From Balanoglossus misakiensis (Eukaryota > Hemichordata), in the NCBI GenBank assembly GCA_040954595.2, contig CM082577.2, forward strand, positions 18,414,001-18,478,000: a DNA stretch of 64,000 nucleotides. The letters are read 5' to 3'. Below the pieces are notes generated by a model. That model ran no database searches and had not been told where the DNA came from. It saw nothing but the letters and a program-made list of their open reading frames with translations. Positions 1 to 10,999 of this stretch are shown here, one piece after another. The translations under genes and the position numbers were made by a program. Position 1 is the first letter of the stretch, and every line of letters begins with the position of its first letter.

Positions 1-444
1 ACAATTTGTAAACAAACTGGTCGGATTTCCACATGTGCGCTATGGTCGCCATCTTAACGCATCCAATTCTGTGTCAAGCGCCCGATTGGGCACTCATATA
101 TTTTGGTAATGCTGACATTTCTTGCAAAAACTTTATGTTAACGTGAATCTTTGAAACAAAAATTGTGGTTTAGGGGCATTTTCTTTCCTGGTGAGTGAAC
201 AATGAAGCCCAGATTTCAAGAAAACAATTTGTAAACAAACTGGTCGGTTTTCCACGTGTGCGCTATGGTCGCCATCTTAACGCATCCAATTCTGTGTCAA
301 GCGCCCGATTGGGCACTCATATATTTTGGTAATGCTGACATTTCTTGCAAAAACTTTATTTTAACGTGAATCTTTGAAACAAAAATTGTGGTTTATGGGC
401 ATTTTCTTTCCTGGTGAGTGAACAATGAAACAGCTTTCAAGTAA
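1..444. repeat. 223-bp tandem repeat, two units
   Basis: Two near-identical units start with acaatttgtaaacaaactgg at 1 and at 224. A third start at about 445 stops matching after roughly ten bases. The unit contains no open frame of note. The array continues to the left edge, so its true length is unknown. It may be the end of a mobile element. Confidence 0.9.
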
Positions 445-809
445 ACAATTTGTAATCCCCGTTGCAGCAGTTCAACTTTAGCAAGTACCGGTGGTACATG
501 TTTCTTTGGGGCGTGTCCTCACAAAACAATAGTGTACACTTGCATTTTTTTAGCCATGGAGTAAGCTTCATATTTAGGCAAATAAGCTGAATGTGTTAAT
601 AATTTTCTCTATATTTACCATGGTAAAAATGCCTTATAGCAACTTTAGAACAACCTCCTGATTATACTCAAAATTTGCATAAAATATACTTTACATTGAA
701 TTTTCTTAGATATTAAGTCATGTAGCAATATCAACATAAATAGTAAATTGTTGTTTGTAAAAGAAATAAATATTTATGTTATTTATTTCCAGGCTTTTTT
801 CCAGGCACT
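445..809. other. AT-rich spacer, no gene seen
   Basis: This stretch separates the tandem repeat from the long P-element-like reading frame. It ends in a polypyrimidine tract with two possible AG acceptors just before 810 (ttatttccag and tttttccag). A further upstream exon, for example one encoding a DNA-binding domain, could therefore be spliced in from outside the window. I see no THAP domain here. Confidence 0.4.
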
Positions 810-1117
810 ATGCCTCGAATGAAAATAATTGGATACCGCCGAAAATTTACTGAGAAAAGACGGAAAAAAAAGTATGCAGCTACCCACCAAGTACCCACAA
901 AAGAAAGCAATACAGTTATACAGTCAGAAAATGTTCATCAACACAACAACTCCACCCAAGAATGCCTTGACCAAACCTCACCAGATAAAGACACTCATCA
1001 TATATTGGACCATCCCAATTCACCAGCCATAGCCAATAAAATTAAAGCTACACAACCAAAAGACCCAGGGAATGAAACACAAAACACCACATATCAAAAA
1101 GGGCACGACCAACGTTT

Positions 1118-1411
1118 ACCAGACAATCCTGAATCACCCACCATGGCCAGTAATGCAGCTATGGAACCAGCCTGCCTGGACAATCCCGAATCACCCACCA
1201 TCGCCAGTAATGCAGCTATGGAACCAGCATGCCTGGACAATCCCGAATCACCCACCATCGCCAGTAATGCAGCTATGGAACCAGCATGCCTGGACAATCC
1301 CGAATCACCCACCATGGCCAATCATGCAGCTATCCAGGAACCAGCCTGCCTGGACAATCCCGCATCACCCACCATGGCCAGTAATACAGCTATGGAACCA
1401 GCATGCCTTGA
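1118..1411 (+). repeat. 57-bp minisatellite inside the P-like gene
   Basis: About five units encode the repeated peptide ACLDNPESPTIASNAAMEP. One unit is three bases longer (an extra codon), so every unit keeps the frame. In-frame length variation is what selection on a coding repeat would leave. Confidence 0.92.
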
Positions 1412-2589
1412 ATTGCAAAAGGACACAACTCAAAGAGCACAGTGCGACACCTTGCCAGAAATTGCATCATCATCATCATCCAGTACATCATCCACAGAAA
1501 GTTGTCACCGTCCATCTCTTATCGAAACAGAAATTGCAACAGTTTATCATCAGTATCATCAGCTGCCATATGAAATCATTAGAGATGGAGTCAGCAAGTG
1601 CTTCTTGCCAGAGGGATGGATGCAGCAGTCTGATGACCAGTGTACAAAGTTTGTTTACTTAGCTCTTGATGCTAACGACCAAACTTGTATTGTCAAAGAA
1701 ATTGTAATGTTTTCAAACTTGAGCTGGCAAGTCAGAATCTATGGAAAAGACTGTAAACAAACAAAAGTCTTGCAACATTTTCCATCGATGGTAACAGGCA
1801 TTTCAATGGCTCTAAAGTTGGTGGATGCAGTTCACAATAGCTGCCTTTGCATTGGCAATCCAGAAGAGAAATTTCAGGAGGCAGCTAACATACGAACTGG
1901 TGTGTTCCTGAGTCTGGGGCGAGACAGCAATGTTGTTGGGTATCAGCATAATGTAAGAGTGAGAACTGGACCAAACGAATACACTGACACAACCCTTTGA
2001 TCGACAGGATGTGACCTGATAGTAGAAAGTGACAAGAAGAGGTGTCGTTCATGCTGGTCGTTTCGGAATTCCCTTTACAGTTTGGTCAACTATGACAAGA
2101 AAAAATCTAAGGAAGAAACTAGCTTGAACAAAGTTGGCCACAACAGTAGAGCACCACTTTACCAACTCTCACAAAATGAACTCTGCATGCGAACACGGAA
2201 CCTGATAAAAGCCAAGAGAAACGTGGAATTGAGTGCATTTCGGCTGAAACAGAGACTGAGTAACAGCATCAAAGAGGATGGTGTGGAGTTGGGTGAAGAC
2301 ATCAGTTCCAGTCTCAAGAGCCTTGTTGCAGAATGTGAAGATAAAGTGGTGAACGAATTTGCTGAAGGAAGCTTCCAGAGGTTGTTTTGGGAGCAGCAGA
2401 CTAAAGCTCTGAGGTGTAACGACAGCCGAGGGATGAGATGGCATCCAATGTTTATAAAATGGTGTTTGAACATTAAACTTAGATCAACAGCAGCATATGA
2501 GGCCATGAGGAACTCTGGCATTATCAAACTTCCGCATGAAAGGACCCTCCTTGACTATTAGTGCGGTATGGTATGTCAAGAAAAACAGC

Positions 2590-3400
2590 TCCCGTAGGAT
2601 TTTTGTGCTAAAATTGATTTTTTTGGCTGTTTTGGCTTCTATGGGGACCCAACTACCCGAAAATGATGGGGTGCAATTTTAAGGGCCCCTCCATCATATT
2701 TTTCGGGGGGGGGGGTACTTCCGTTTTGTGGTATGACGTGTATTCCCGTAGGATTTTTGTGCTAAAATTGATTTTTTTGCTGTTTTGGCTTCAATGGGGA
2801 CCCAACTACCCGAAAATGATGGGGTGCAATTTTTAGGGCCCCTCCATCATATTTTTCTGGGGGGGGGGGGTCACTCCTGTTTTGGCCTCCCCGAAGATAT
2901 TTATTCACCTATCTACTCCATTTTCGTTGAATTTTCTGCTAAAGATTTTTTTTTGCTGTTTTGACTTAAATGGGGACCCACCTGGTCACAAAAGATTACA
3001 TGCAAATTTTAGGGCCCCTCTATTACATTTGTGGGGGGGCGCACTTCCATTTCGACAATCTTAACGGTATTTATTCGCCTATTTCGTGTATTCTCGTAGG
3101 AGTTTTGGCTAATAGTTATTTGTTTTGTTTGCTGTTTTGGTTTCAATGATGAATAAACATCCCCGAAATGATGGAAATCAATTTGTTGGACCCCTCCATC
3201 ACATTTTCTTGCAGGGGGGGGGGTCACTTTAGTTTTAGCAGCCCTGGAGATATTTGTTCATTGATCTAACCTTCATAGTGTGACATGTGTATTTGTAAAG
3301 GATTTCTTCCAATTTCCTTTTTTTTAAACTTCTATGGGGACCTAACTGCTCAAAAATGAGGGAGGTCAAATTTTAGGGCCTCTCCACATTTTGGGAATCT
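2590..3400 (+). repeat. Left arm: G-run satellite, about 150-bp units
   Basis: About five diverging units follow the order cccgtaggatttttgtgcta, tggggacccaactacccgaa, atgatggggtgcaattt, agggcccctccatcat, then a run of 8-11 G. The first two units (from about 2591 and 2744) are the most alike, and later units decay progressively. Internal short frames are by-products of the repeat. Confidence 0.85.
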
Positions 3401-4329
3401 CAAATATTAGACGGTTTATGGGGTAAACATATCAGTTACCTACATTTGTATCAGTTGTCACATATACTACAGCGCTATCTTAGTTTTATAAACATACTTA
3501 GTTGAATTATGACACTAACAAATCAACCTAAATATCTCTCTGATTTGGACTAATATACCTCCCCTCCAAAATATACCTCCCCTCACCTTGGACCGCCACC
3601 CAACTCATCACCACACTCATGTTTTCAATGGTTTACAAAAGTATAGTATACTAGGCTATACCAAAAAGTATAATGTATTAGGGTTACTCTTTTTTCTCTT
3701 TCCCGGGGCAATTAGTGAAAGTCTGTGTAGATGTGAACTTTGTCGTTAAGAGTTGTTTATTCTTTCGTAGCACAATCAATGTCTGAGTTATTTACCATTG
3801 TACTAAAATTCTCACCGCTATCAGTCTGTGCAAAAACTCTGAAGTACGTTTTAGTTCAACACTTGTTTTTTAGGGTATTAAAACGATATTCAGTTGAACT
3901 CATTTCAAAGTTAAATACTGTCGTTAATAAAGCCTGTAAAGTACATATCAGTTGAAGTATTGTCTATTTTAAAATAGTATTTTCAAAATTTTCATGTCAA
4001 TAGCGTAATAGTGCTGTAAAAAGCCCTTGAATTATGTCTTACTTCTAAAACTTGTTTTGGTAAACATTAACAATATCAAATTTGGGGCTCATTTTGTAGC
4101 TCAATACTACTGAAAATAAAACAAGTTTGTGAACTACATCTCAGTTTTATTACTAAATACATATTGGCTATTTCCTTAGCACCGTAAGCCGCGTTTTACG
4201 TTCCAGATCGATAGCTATTTGGCCATTTTGCAATAAACTACAGAATTAATATGTCAGATAAAAACAAGATTTGCGTGATCTGGTAAAACGGTGCCACCCC
4301 TTCATCACAATGAGGGATAAATCATACGC

Positions 4330-4595
4330 AACAAATTGTTCTGAACTTCCACCAATCGAAAAGAATGGGTGGAAATCGGAGAATGGCGTGTTTTATCCAG
4401 TAAAATGTCTTGCTCTCCCTGCACCATAGGCAGTACTAGAGCTTATCAAATGTGGCTGCAAAGCAGGTTGTAGGGGACGTTGCAGTTGCTCAAAGAATGA
4501 TTTACCATGTACTCCGCTCTGCAAATGCTATGGTGGCGACTGAAAACCAATTAAGGGAAAATGTTCTTGAAGATAACGACACTGACGATGAGTAG
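4330..4595 (+). pseudogene. Decayed CXC-domain C-terminus
   Basis: One frame reads NGWKSENGVFYPVKCLALPAP, a TAG stop, then AVLELIKCGCKAGCRGRCSC followed by SKNDLPCTPLCKCYGG and an acidic tail. The spacing CGCK-x2-C-x3-C-x-C-x6-C-x3-C-x-C is that of a tesmin/TSO1-like CXC domain, a cysteine-rich DNA-binding module found in chromatin proteins and in several eukaryotic transposon proteins. The TAG replaces the residue that normally follows the PAP motif. This is probably what remains of the protein once encoded by the surrounding 3.35-kb element or by its autonomous parent. Only the C-terminal portion is present. Confidence 0.7.
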
Positions 4596-4869
4596 ATCAA
4601 ACAGAACTGGTTTTTGTGAAAATGATGATTGAGAATACCAAGATATCAGAAAAGAATCGTTATGCTTCTTGGGTTGTTTATTGCACCTTCCGTGGTAGGG
4701 AGGGTGCCTCAAGGGTTCATTTTATGAGATGGGACTGTAGCTCGGAAAATAAACTAAAATACACATTATGTACTTTATTATATATAAAGGAGTTTTAAAT
4801 TTACCTTAGTATACTAAATTTAGAATAAACGAAAAAATCAACGATTAAAAAACAACTGTTACAACGGGT

Positions 4870-5905
4870 TGGCGAAAACAAATGTAGAGAACCCCCCCCC
4901 CCCCCCCCCCACCAAAAAAATGTGGTAAAGGGGTCCAACATTTTGCACACCATCACTTTTCGGCAGTCAGTCTGCATTCAAGCCAGAGGAGCAAACCAAA
5001 TTGCAAGAAATACCACGACAATACTAACCGTATAGTAAATAGGTGAACAAGTATCTTCAGGGTGGCAAAAACAGATGATTACCCCCCCCCCCCCCAGACA
5101 TGATGGAAGGTTCAAAAAATTTGAACCCCATCATTTTAGTTCTGGTGGAGCCCCATTGAAACCAAAACATCAAAGAAAAATAATATTTTTAGCAAAATAT
5201 TCTATGAGAAGGGAGTAAATAGGCCAACAAACAACTTCGGAGTGGCCAAAAGGGAAGTGCCCCCCCCCCCTCCAATATAAAATGATGGAGGGCCCTATAA
5301 TTTGCACCCTATTATTTTTGGCCAGGTGGGTCCCCTCCAAAGCAAAAACAACAAAAACAAATTAATTGTAGCCCAAATTCCCATGATAATAGAGTAAATA
5401 GGCCAACAAACAACTTCGGAGTGGCCAAAATGGAAGTGCCCCCCCCCCAAATAAAAAATGATGGAGGGGCCCTTTAATTTGCACCCTATTATTTTTGGCC
5501 AGGTGGGTCCCCTCCAAAGCAAAAACAACAAAAACAAATTAATTGTAGCCCAAATTCCCATGATGATAGAGTAAATAGGTGAACAAATATCCTCGAGTGA
5601 CTACAACAGAAGAGACCCCCCGAAAAAAAATTGATGGAGGGGCCCTAAAAATTGCACCCCATGATTTTTCGGTAGTTGGGTCCCCATTGAAGCCAAACAG
5701 CAAAAAAAATCAATTTTAGCACAAAAATCCTACGGGAATACACATCATACCACAAAACGGAAGTACCCTCCTCCCCATAAAAATATGATGGAGGGGCCCT
5801 TAAAATTGCACCCCATCATTTTCGGGTAGTTGGGTCCCCATAGAAGCCAAAACAGCAAAAAAATCAATTTTAGCACAAAAATCCTACGGGAATACACATC
5901 ATACC
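4870..5905 (-). repeat. Right arm: C-run satellite, inverted copy of the left arm
   Basis: About seven units of the left-arm sequence occur in reverse complement, each with a C run of 7-20. Two central units (around 5225-5400 and 5400-5575) are nearly identical, a sign of recent local duplication. Together with the left arm this could form a very long hairpin. Confidence 0.85.
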
Positions 5906-7937
5906 ACACTATATACCCATTGGACCAAGAGTGGGGTTGGTTTCCTGCCTGACATTGTTGAACAGCTGCAACGGGAATGTAACTTCTCCGACCTACAGGA
6001 ACATCAGAAATATGTGGTGTTGTTACATGATGAAGTCAAAATCAAAGCTGACCTGGTGTTTGACAAAAGTTCTGGTGAAATTGTTGGCTTTGTTGACACA
6101 GGCAAATTCAACAATGCCTTGTCTCAGTTTGAAAGCCAGGTCAAGGGAAAATCATCAGAACCTTCCATAGCAAAATACATGTTGGTCTTCATGGTCCGAG
6201 GAATTGCAATTCGACTGACCTACCCGGACTGACTGGCACATTTCCCTACAACATCAATCACCTCCGACTACTTGTATTCTCTTGTCTGGGAGGCAATCAA
6301 AGTCCTTGAATATGCTGGATTCAAGGTGATAGCATCTACATCTGATGGGGCATCGCCCAATCGTCGATTTTATGGACTGCATGGGACTGCTGGTTGTAAT
6401 GAAGTTGTGTATAAGACACCAAACCGCTATGCTGATGAAGATGAGAGATACGTTTACTTCTTTTCAGATGCCCCACATCTAATTAAGACCACAAGGAATT
6501 GTTGGGCCAATTCTGGTTCACACAACAAGAAACGATTGTTATGGGTATGTATGCACATTATATGCTTACATGTACATTTGTACATTGTCAATGAATTACT
6601 TAAATATAATTTTTTTTTTCAAGTACAAATGTAGACAAAGCAGAACATGATGTGTGGTGGTTGAAATGTTTTTGTTCTTGAGACTTCATTAATAAATTGT
6701 TTTTTATGTTTATTTATTTTCCAGAATGGCGAGTACATTGTATGGAAAACTGTCAGAGATCTATACAAAGCTGATTTAGAAAGGGGTGGCCTGTTCCTCT
6801 GTAACAAAATTACGTATGAACACGTTCACCTAACATCATATGCACGCATGAAGGTTAAATATGCTGCACAGGTAACTATACTGAATGTCATTTGATATGC
6901 AATTGATAGCACTCATTCACTAAAAGCTTGATAGCAGTGATTAATTATTCTTTAAACAAAGTCAGTTCCCAAAGCCAAGTCCTATTTAAATGAGTGTCAA
7001 AACAAGCAATTTACCCATTCATAAATGCATTCAATTCATTATACTTATTCGTGTTTTATGTTTCAGGTTCTCAGCACAACTGTTGCTAATGCTATTGAAC
7101 TGAATCCACCAAATCGGGATTGTAACCAGTTGGCACCCACAGTGGAATTTATCAGAATGTTCGATAAATTCTTTGATTGTTTAAATGTCAGAAGTATGAA
7201 CGAAGGCCGATTAAAACGGAAACCAAACCTAAATCCATATCGGTCTCCTGATGACCCTAGACTGCAGGTTTGCATTGATTCTTGGCAAAGTGTGATTTCA
7301 TGTATTTTGGAGGGAGACACAATGCTGCTTGTAATCATAATGCCATTTTGTTCTTAATTTTTCAGTTGGGAAACTCCCATTCATGTTTACTTTAAAAACT
7401 TCTTCAATTTCAGTGGCTGACAGGTGTATTCTTAAATTATTTGAGGGACTGGAGTAACCGAGTTGCTGCCAGAGAAGGCCTAAGCAAGTCAGAAAAAAAC
7501 AAGATGAAACTCAGCAGACAGACACTAGAAGGATTATTTATGACAGGTAAAATTGCCCTGAATTAATAAAAAAAACTTTAATCGTGGTATTTGAATTTTG
7601 ACATACCTTTTAAACTATCTTTCTTTGAATCAAACCATGTATGTTCTTATTTTCAGTCAATTCAATGGTTGAAGCCACCCAATACCTCCTGGGGCAACCC
7701 GGTATCAACTGCGTCCTTTCGGAGAAGTTTAATCAAGATCCACTTGAGTCGTATTTTGGAAACCACCGCCAAATGAAAGGTGGCAATGAAGCCCCTACTG
7801 TGCACCAATTTCACCAACACGCTAACAGCCCAAGGATGAAAAGCTCAACGCTTCTTAGTGTGAGAGGAAGCAGTGTCCAGGGAGTAGTAGCAGATAATGA
7901 AGTTGATAGCACTGCGCTCCCAAAGAGAAGCAGATAA

Positions 7938-8740
7938 TTTATGCGATTTTGTTCAAATGAGTTGTCATTGCCAAAAAGTATGCAAATTGGCTGAGAAAAT
8001 GTTAAATTTTGGTCATTGCTCAGGAACTTAACAACCACTGGTCAGATTGATTTGAAAGTTGATATGCATGTATCATGTGTATCTTATGTCAGCCTTGTAC
8101 AGTCTTGTAAATATTGGCCAAATGTTATGAATTTTCTAATTTTTATGCATTATTTCTTTTCCACATTGGTAAAAAATCTTCTTTCCTGAAAGCGAAATTT
8201 AGTATGAAGCTTCCCATGTGATCAGAGTTACCATAGTTTTGTATAAATTGTTGAGTTCTAGTCCAAAATGAATTTTACTGTACAGAAAAATTCATGGTCA
8301 TTATCTATTTTGTCAATTGAATACACAAACATGCATCAGTTTAATGGCACACAACACTAAAGATTATGAAGTAAAATAAGTTTTATTACGAAAAATAAAA
8401 TTTCATGAACTAAAACTTGTGTCCCTTGAGTTGCTTGTCCATACCACAGTGTTCTGATGGAGAGTTGTCATTGACAATTTGTTCTTGCAACAATTGTAAA
8501 AATTACTTCCAAATTAACGCACCCCTACCCAGAATGAAAGTCAAAATACATTTTTTGATTTTCAGTTATTAAAATGTAAACCCCCGGTTTACAAAAAAAT
8601 ACAAACAAACAGCATTAAGGATAAAAATACAACAGAAAACATTCAACTGCAGAAGAGAGAATGCTGAAAACAATGAGTCCACACAATTAGTACTTTAAAT
8701 TATGAACACAGTGTTCAGAACATGGCTCAATCCTAAAAAT
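7938..8740. other. Intergenic tail, no gene seen
   Basis: AT-rich sequence lies between the end of the P-like gene (plus strand) and the end of the C2H2 gene (minus strand). The two genes converge here. An AATAAA at about 8394 could serve the plus-strand gene. No coding frame or repeat stands out. Confidence 0.5.
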
Positions 8741-10767
8741 TCACACTACTTTCAGTCCTTTGCGCAGTCCTTTGTTTCCACTTTTAGACAGTCCTTCTTT
8801 CACCTTGTACTGCTGAACCATCATCCTGGCTGTAGAGTGTCCGCGTATATTGACCCACATCTTCACACACATTTTCAATAGACTAATGGCTTGTTCTTCG
8901 TTAAGGTTACCAGAGATGTCACGCCAGTATAGTAAGGCAAGCTTGTCAGCTAGAACAACTTCACAAACAGTCTCTCGCAAATTACCCCCAAGAGAGAATT
9001 TCTGTCTGAAGACATGTTCAACTCGCCTGAAGAAGAGATATGTGTTGTCATTAACATGCAAGCCTCCCCTGTTCTCCTTCTCAATCCACTGTTTTGAATA
9101 AGACAGAAATGTGTGTACATGTTCTGTGTCTGTCATAGATGACAGACATTCAACCAGTGGTGCCATTCCATGCAGTTTTTTAAGTCTCCTGGTGAGAGCC
9201 ATAGGTATGTATCCACATGCATACCTCAGAATATTTTCATCGGTTGCACTCATATTCATCATCCTGCTTTCATCGCTGTCAACTTCTGTTCTCTCTCTCT
9301 GTAAAACCAATGTCTCGAACAAGGCATCTGCAATCATATTGTTGTCTCGTTTTGAGACTTTCATAGACAACTGCAAGTTAGAAAATACATTGGATACTGC
9401 CTGGCTCAATTGTCCTGATATGGCTATTGCATGGTATTTCTTGTACATGGCTTCTCTATGACTACAACCAATAACAATGGAATCCCCTGCTGTCACAGCT
9501 GGCCATATTACTTGTACCACTGACTCCATGCTGCTTATCACCTTATCTGGGGACTTCTGGACTGCAGCATGAAGGGAAGTCAGCAATTCTTTCAGGGAAC
9601 GCATTCCTGGGATGTTATCCCCACCTTTAATGTAAGGCTTGTTGAGTAAGTTCACCAGAGATGTGTCTAACAGCCACATGGCATCTTTGATAGCATCATC
9701 CTGAGAGTAACATGCAGTGATTTTAGCATGATGACGTGGACCTGCGAACAAAGAAGAGATTCATATTAAATCATGGATGTGTTCTTTGTACAGAGGTAAC
9801 TTTCAACATAGACACTGGGATAATAAGAAAACATTGAGAAATTGAAACCCCAAGATCAATGGTTGTGACAACATACTGCTGGTCATAGATAGATGACAAA
9901 CATTTATAATCATGTTATGAGGCAGGAAACAACACATGGGAACCAAAAAAAAGATATATACAATTACTGTACATGTACTGATATCAGTATCATTTTGTAT
10001 ATAAAGTAACAATATAGCATTGATAAAGTTAGTTATTTCAACACCACACCATACACCCTAGAGTCTATGATCACACCATAATTAAAAACACAGAAAAGCT
10101 TACCATTTTTCTTTCTTTTGTCATCCGGATTATCATTTTCCACCCCACCTTCACCAACTTGACCAAGTGACATTGACTTTACTTTAGAATCTGTAAAATG
10201 ATTAGGAAAACAGTGTCAAAATATGCACACAATAAAACTTATTTTTATAACATTCCATGTGACTCATTGATAATGATAAAATACAGATAAAATACACTAC
10301 AGATAATCTACACGTAAATTCAGCACAATACTACGACTGCAAGCGTGCCAAACATGAACAGCTGACCACTCACAGGTCGACATCGCCATAGTCAACATTT
10401 CAGCAAATTGTTCCCAAACACTGTCAGTGATCATAGTACAAAATAATAATCATTCATTTACCTTGAATATGGTGTCCTTTTAAAAGGTGGGATTTGCACC
10501 CTTGCTTGGATCTGAAATCTTTGCTGCAAATGTTGCAGGTGAAAGTTTTTCGTTTATCGGGACCTTCGTGAATAGTGGTATCGATGTACTGCACGAGGAA
10601 ACTGAGATCGCGCCGATCCCGTTTTACTGGTTTTGGACTTGTTCGTCACTGCTCCCCTCGCTGTTCACTGAGTTGTCATCATCACTCGACATACAGTTTA
10701 AATCGTTGAAAACGTCATTAAACTCGACGTCTTGAGCACTGCATGTTAACTCGGACACGGAAGCCAT
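8741..10767 (-). CDS. Three-exon C2H2 zinc-finger protein of unrecognised family
   Basis: Exon 1 is 10767-10462, exon 2 is 10190-10104 and exon 3 is 9741-8741. All introns are GT-AG and both joints are phase 1, giving a continuous frame across splices (HHIQ-DSKVK and RKKN-GPRHHAK). Exon 1 starts at an ATG with an acidic, Ser-rich stretch and ends in one C2H2 finger (FTCNICSKDFRSKQ, then the two histidines of KSHLLKGH). Exon 3 gives about 330 residues with no domain I can name. Conserved-looking blocks are ILRYACGYIPMALTRRL, GGLHVNDNTYLFFRRVEHVF and MWVNIRGHSTARMMVQQYK, and the C-terminus is Lys/Arg-rich. Exon 1 needs a one- or two-base shift near 10620 (an A run) to connect the acidic start to the finger, so this copy is either slightly damaged or contains a sequencing error. 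It could be a host nuclear protein or a member of an expanded mobile-derived family. Confidence 0.72.
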
Positions 10768-10990
10768 TGCAATTACATGTAGTATTAGTTTGTGATCGGC
10801 TAATTAACATAATCACGTTGCAGTTTTCTCATCTTTTACGAGAGGTTCTGATGTGTTCGAGATTAACATCTTGCAAAACGCGAGACTTTGCGTTAGTTTA
10901 TTCGTTGTTTATTGCTAATTGGATTATTGGGGATTATCCGGAAATAATGTATGCAAAAGAACATCGTTTCAAGAAAAAACTGGAGTTGCG
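10768..10990. promoter_or_regulatory. Probable 5' flank of the C2H2 gene
   Basis: About 220 bp lies between the start codon and the satellite array and would have to hold the promoter. I see no clear TATA box. The start codon context is GCAATGG. The placement is inferred only from gene orientation. Confidence 0.25.
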
Positions 10991-10999
10991 CGTCCTTCT

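Larger units (their letters stand above)
2559..5911. mobile_element. 3.35-kb TIR/foldback element inserted in the P-like gene
   Basis: The ends read TAGTGCGGTATGG on the left and, on the reverse strand, TAGTGTGGTATGA on the right. TAT flanks both sides (2556-2558 and 5912-5914). Deleting the element plus one TAT joins the codons for LDY directly to THWTKSG, as expected for P-like transposases, so the target site is defined by the protein frame. Each arm consists of about 150-bp units carrying long G or C runs, and the two arms are inverted relative to each other. The middle holds a decayed CXC-domain reading frame. The family was not identified: a 3-bp target duplication fits CACTA or Harbinger types, but the end sequence is not diagnostic. 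Confidence 0.85.
810..7937 (+). pseudogene. P-element/THAP9-like transposase gene, multi-exon, inactivated
   Basis: The readable parts are 810-2558, 5915-6544, 6725-6871, 7067-7267, 7414-7546 and 7657-7937. Each boundary has GT-AG sites and the phases join correctly. The first part carries a 19-residue repeat, a region of unknown type around LPEGWMQQSDDQ, a CRSCW-x-FRNSL Cys motif and the family block RWHPMFIKWCLNIKLRS followed by KLPHERTL. The second part holds the RNase H-like core: LHDEVKIKADLVFD, then STSDGASPNRRFY, then FFSDAPHLIKTTRN. The last exon has NQDPLESYFGNHR, the usual C-terminal acidic block. These match the P-element/THAP9 transposase family, which cuts and pastes DNA in the nucleus. 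No N-terminal THAP zinc finger is visible. The gene is broken by in-frame TGA stops at 1998-2000 and 6230-6232 and by the 3.35-kb insertion at 2559-5911. An intact copy would be about 1,046 residues. Confidence 0.88.

Noticed and set aside
5295-5561. Minus-strand frame with hydrophobic repeats that looks like a membrane protein
   Set aside because: It is two copies of the satellite arm of the 3.35-kb element read by chance.
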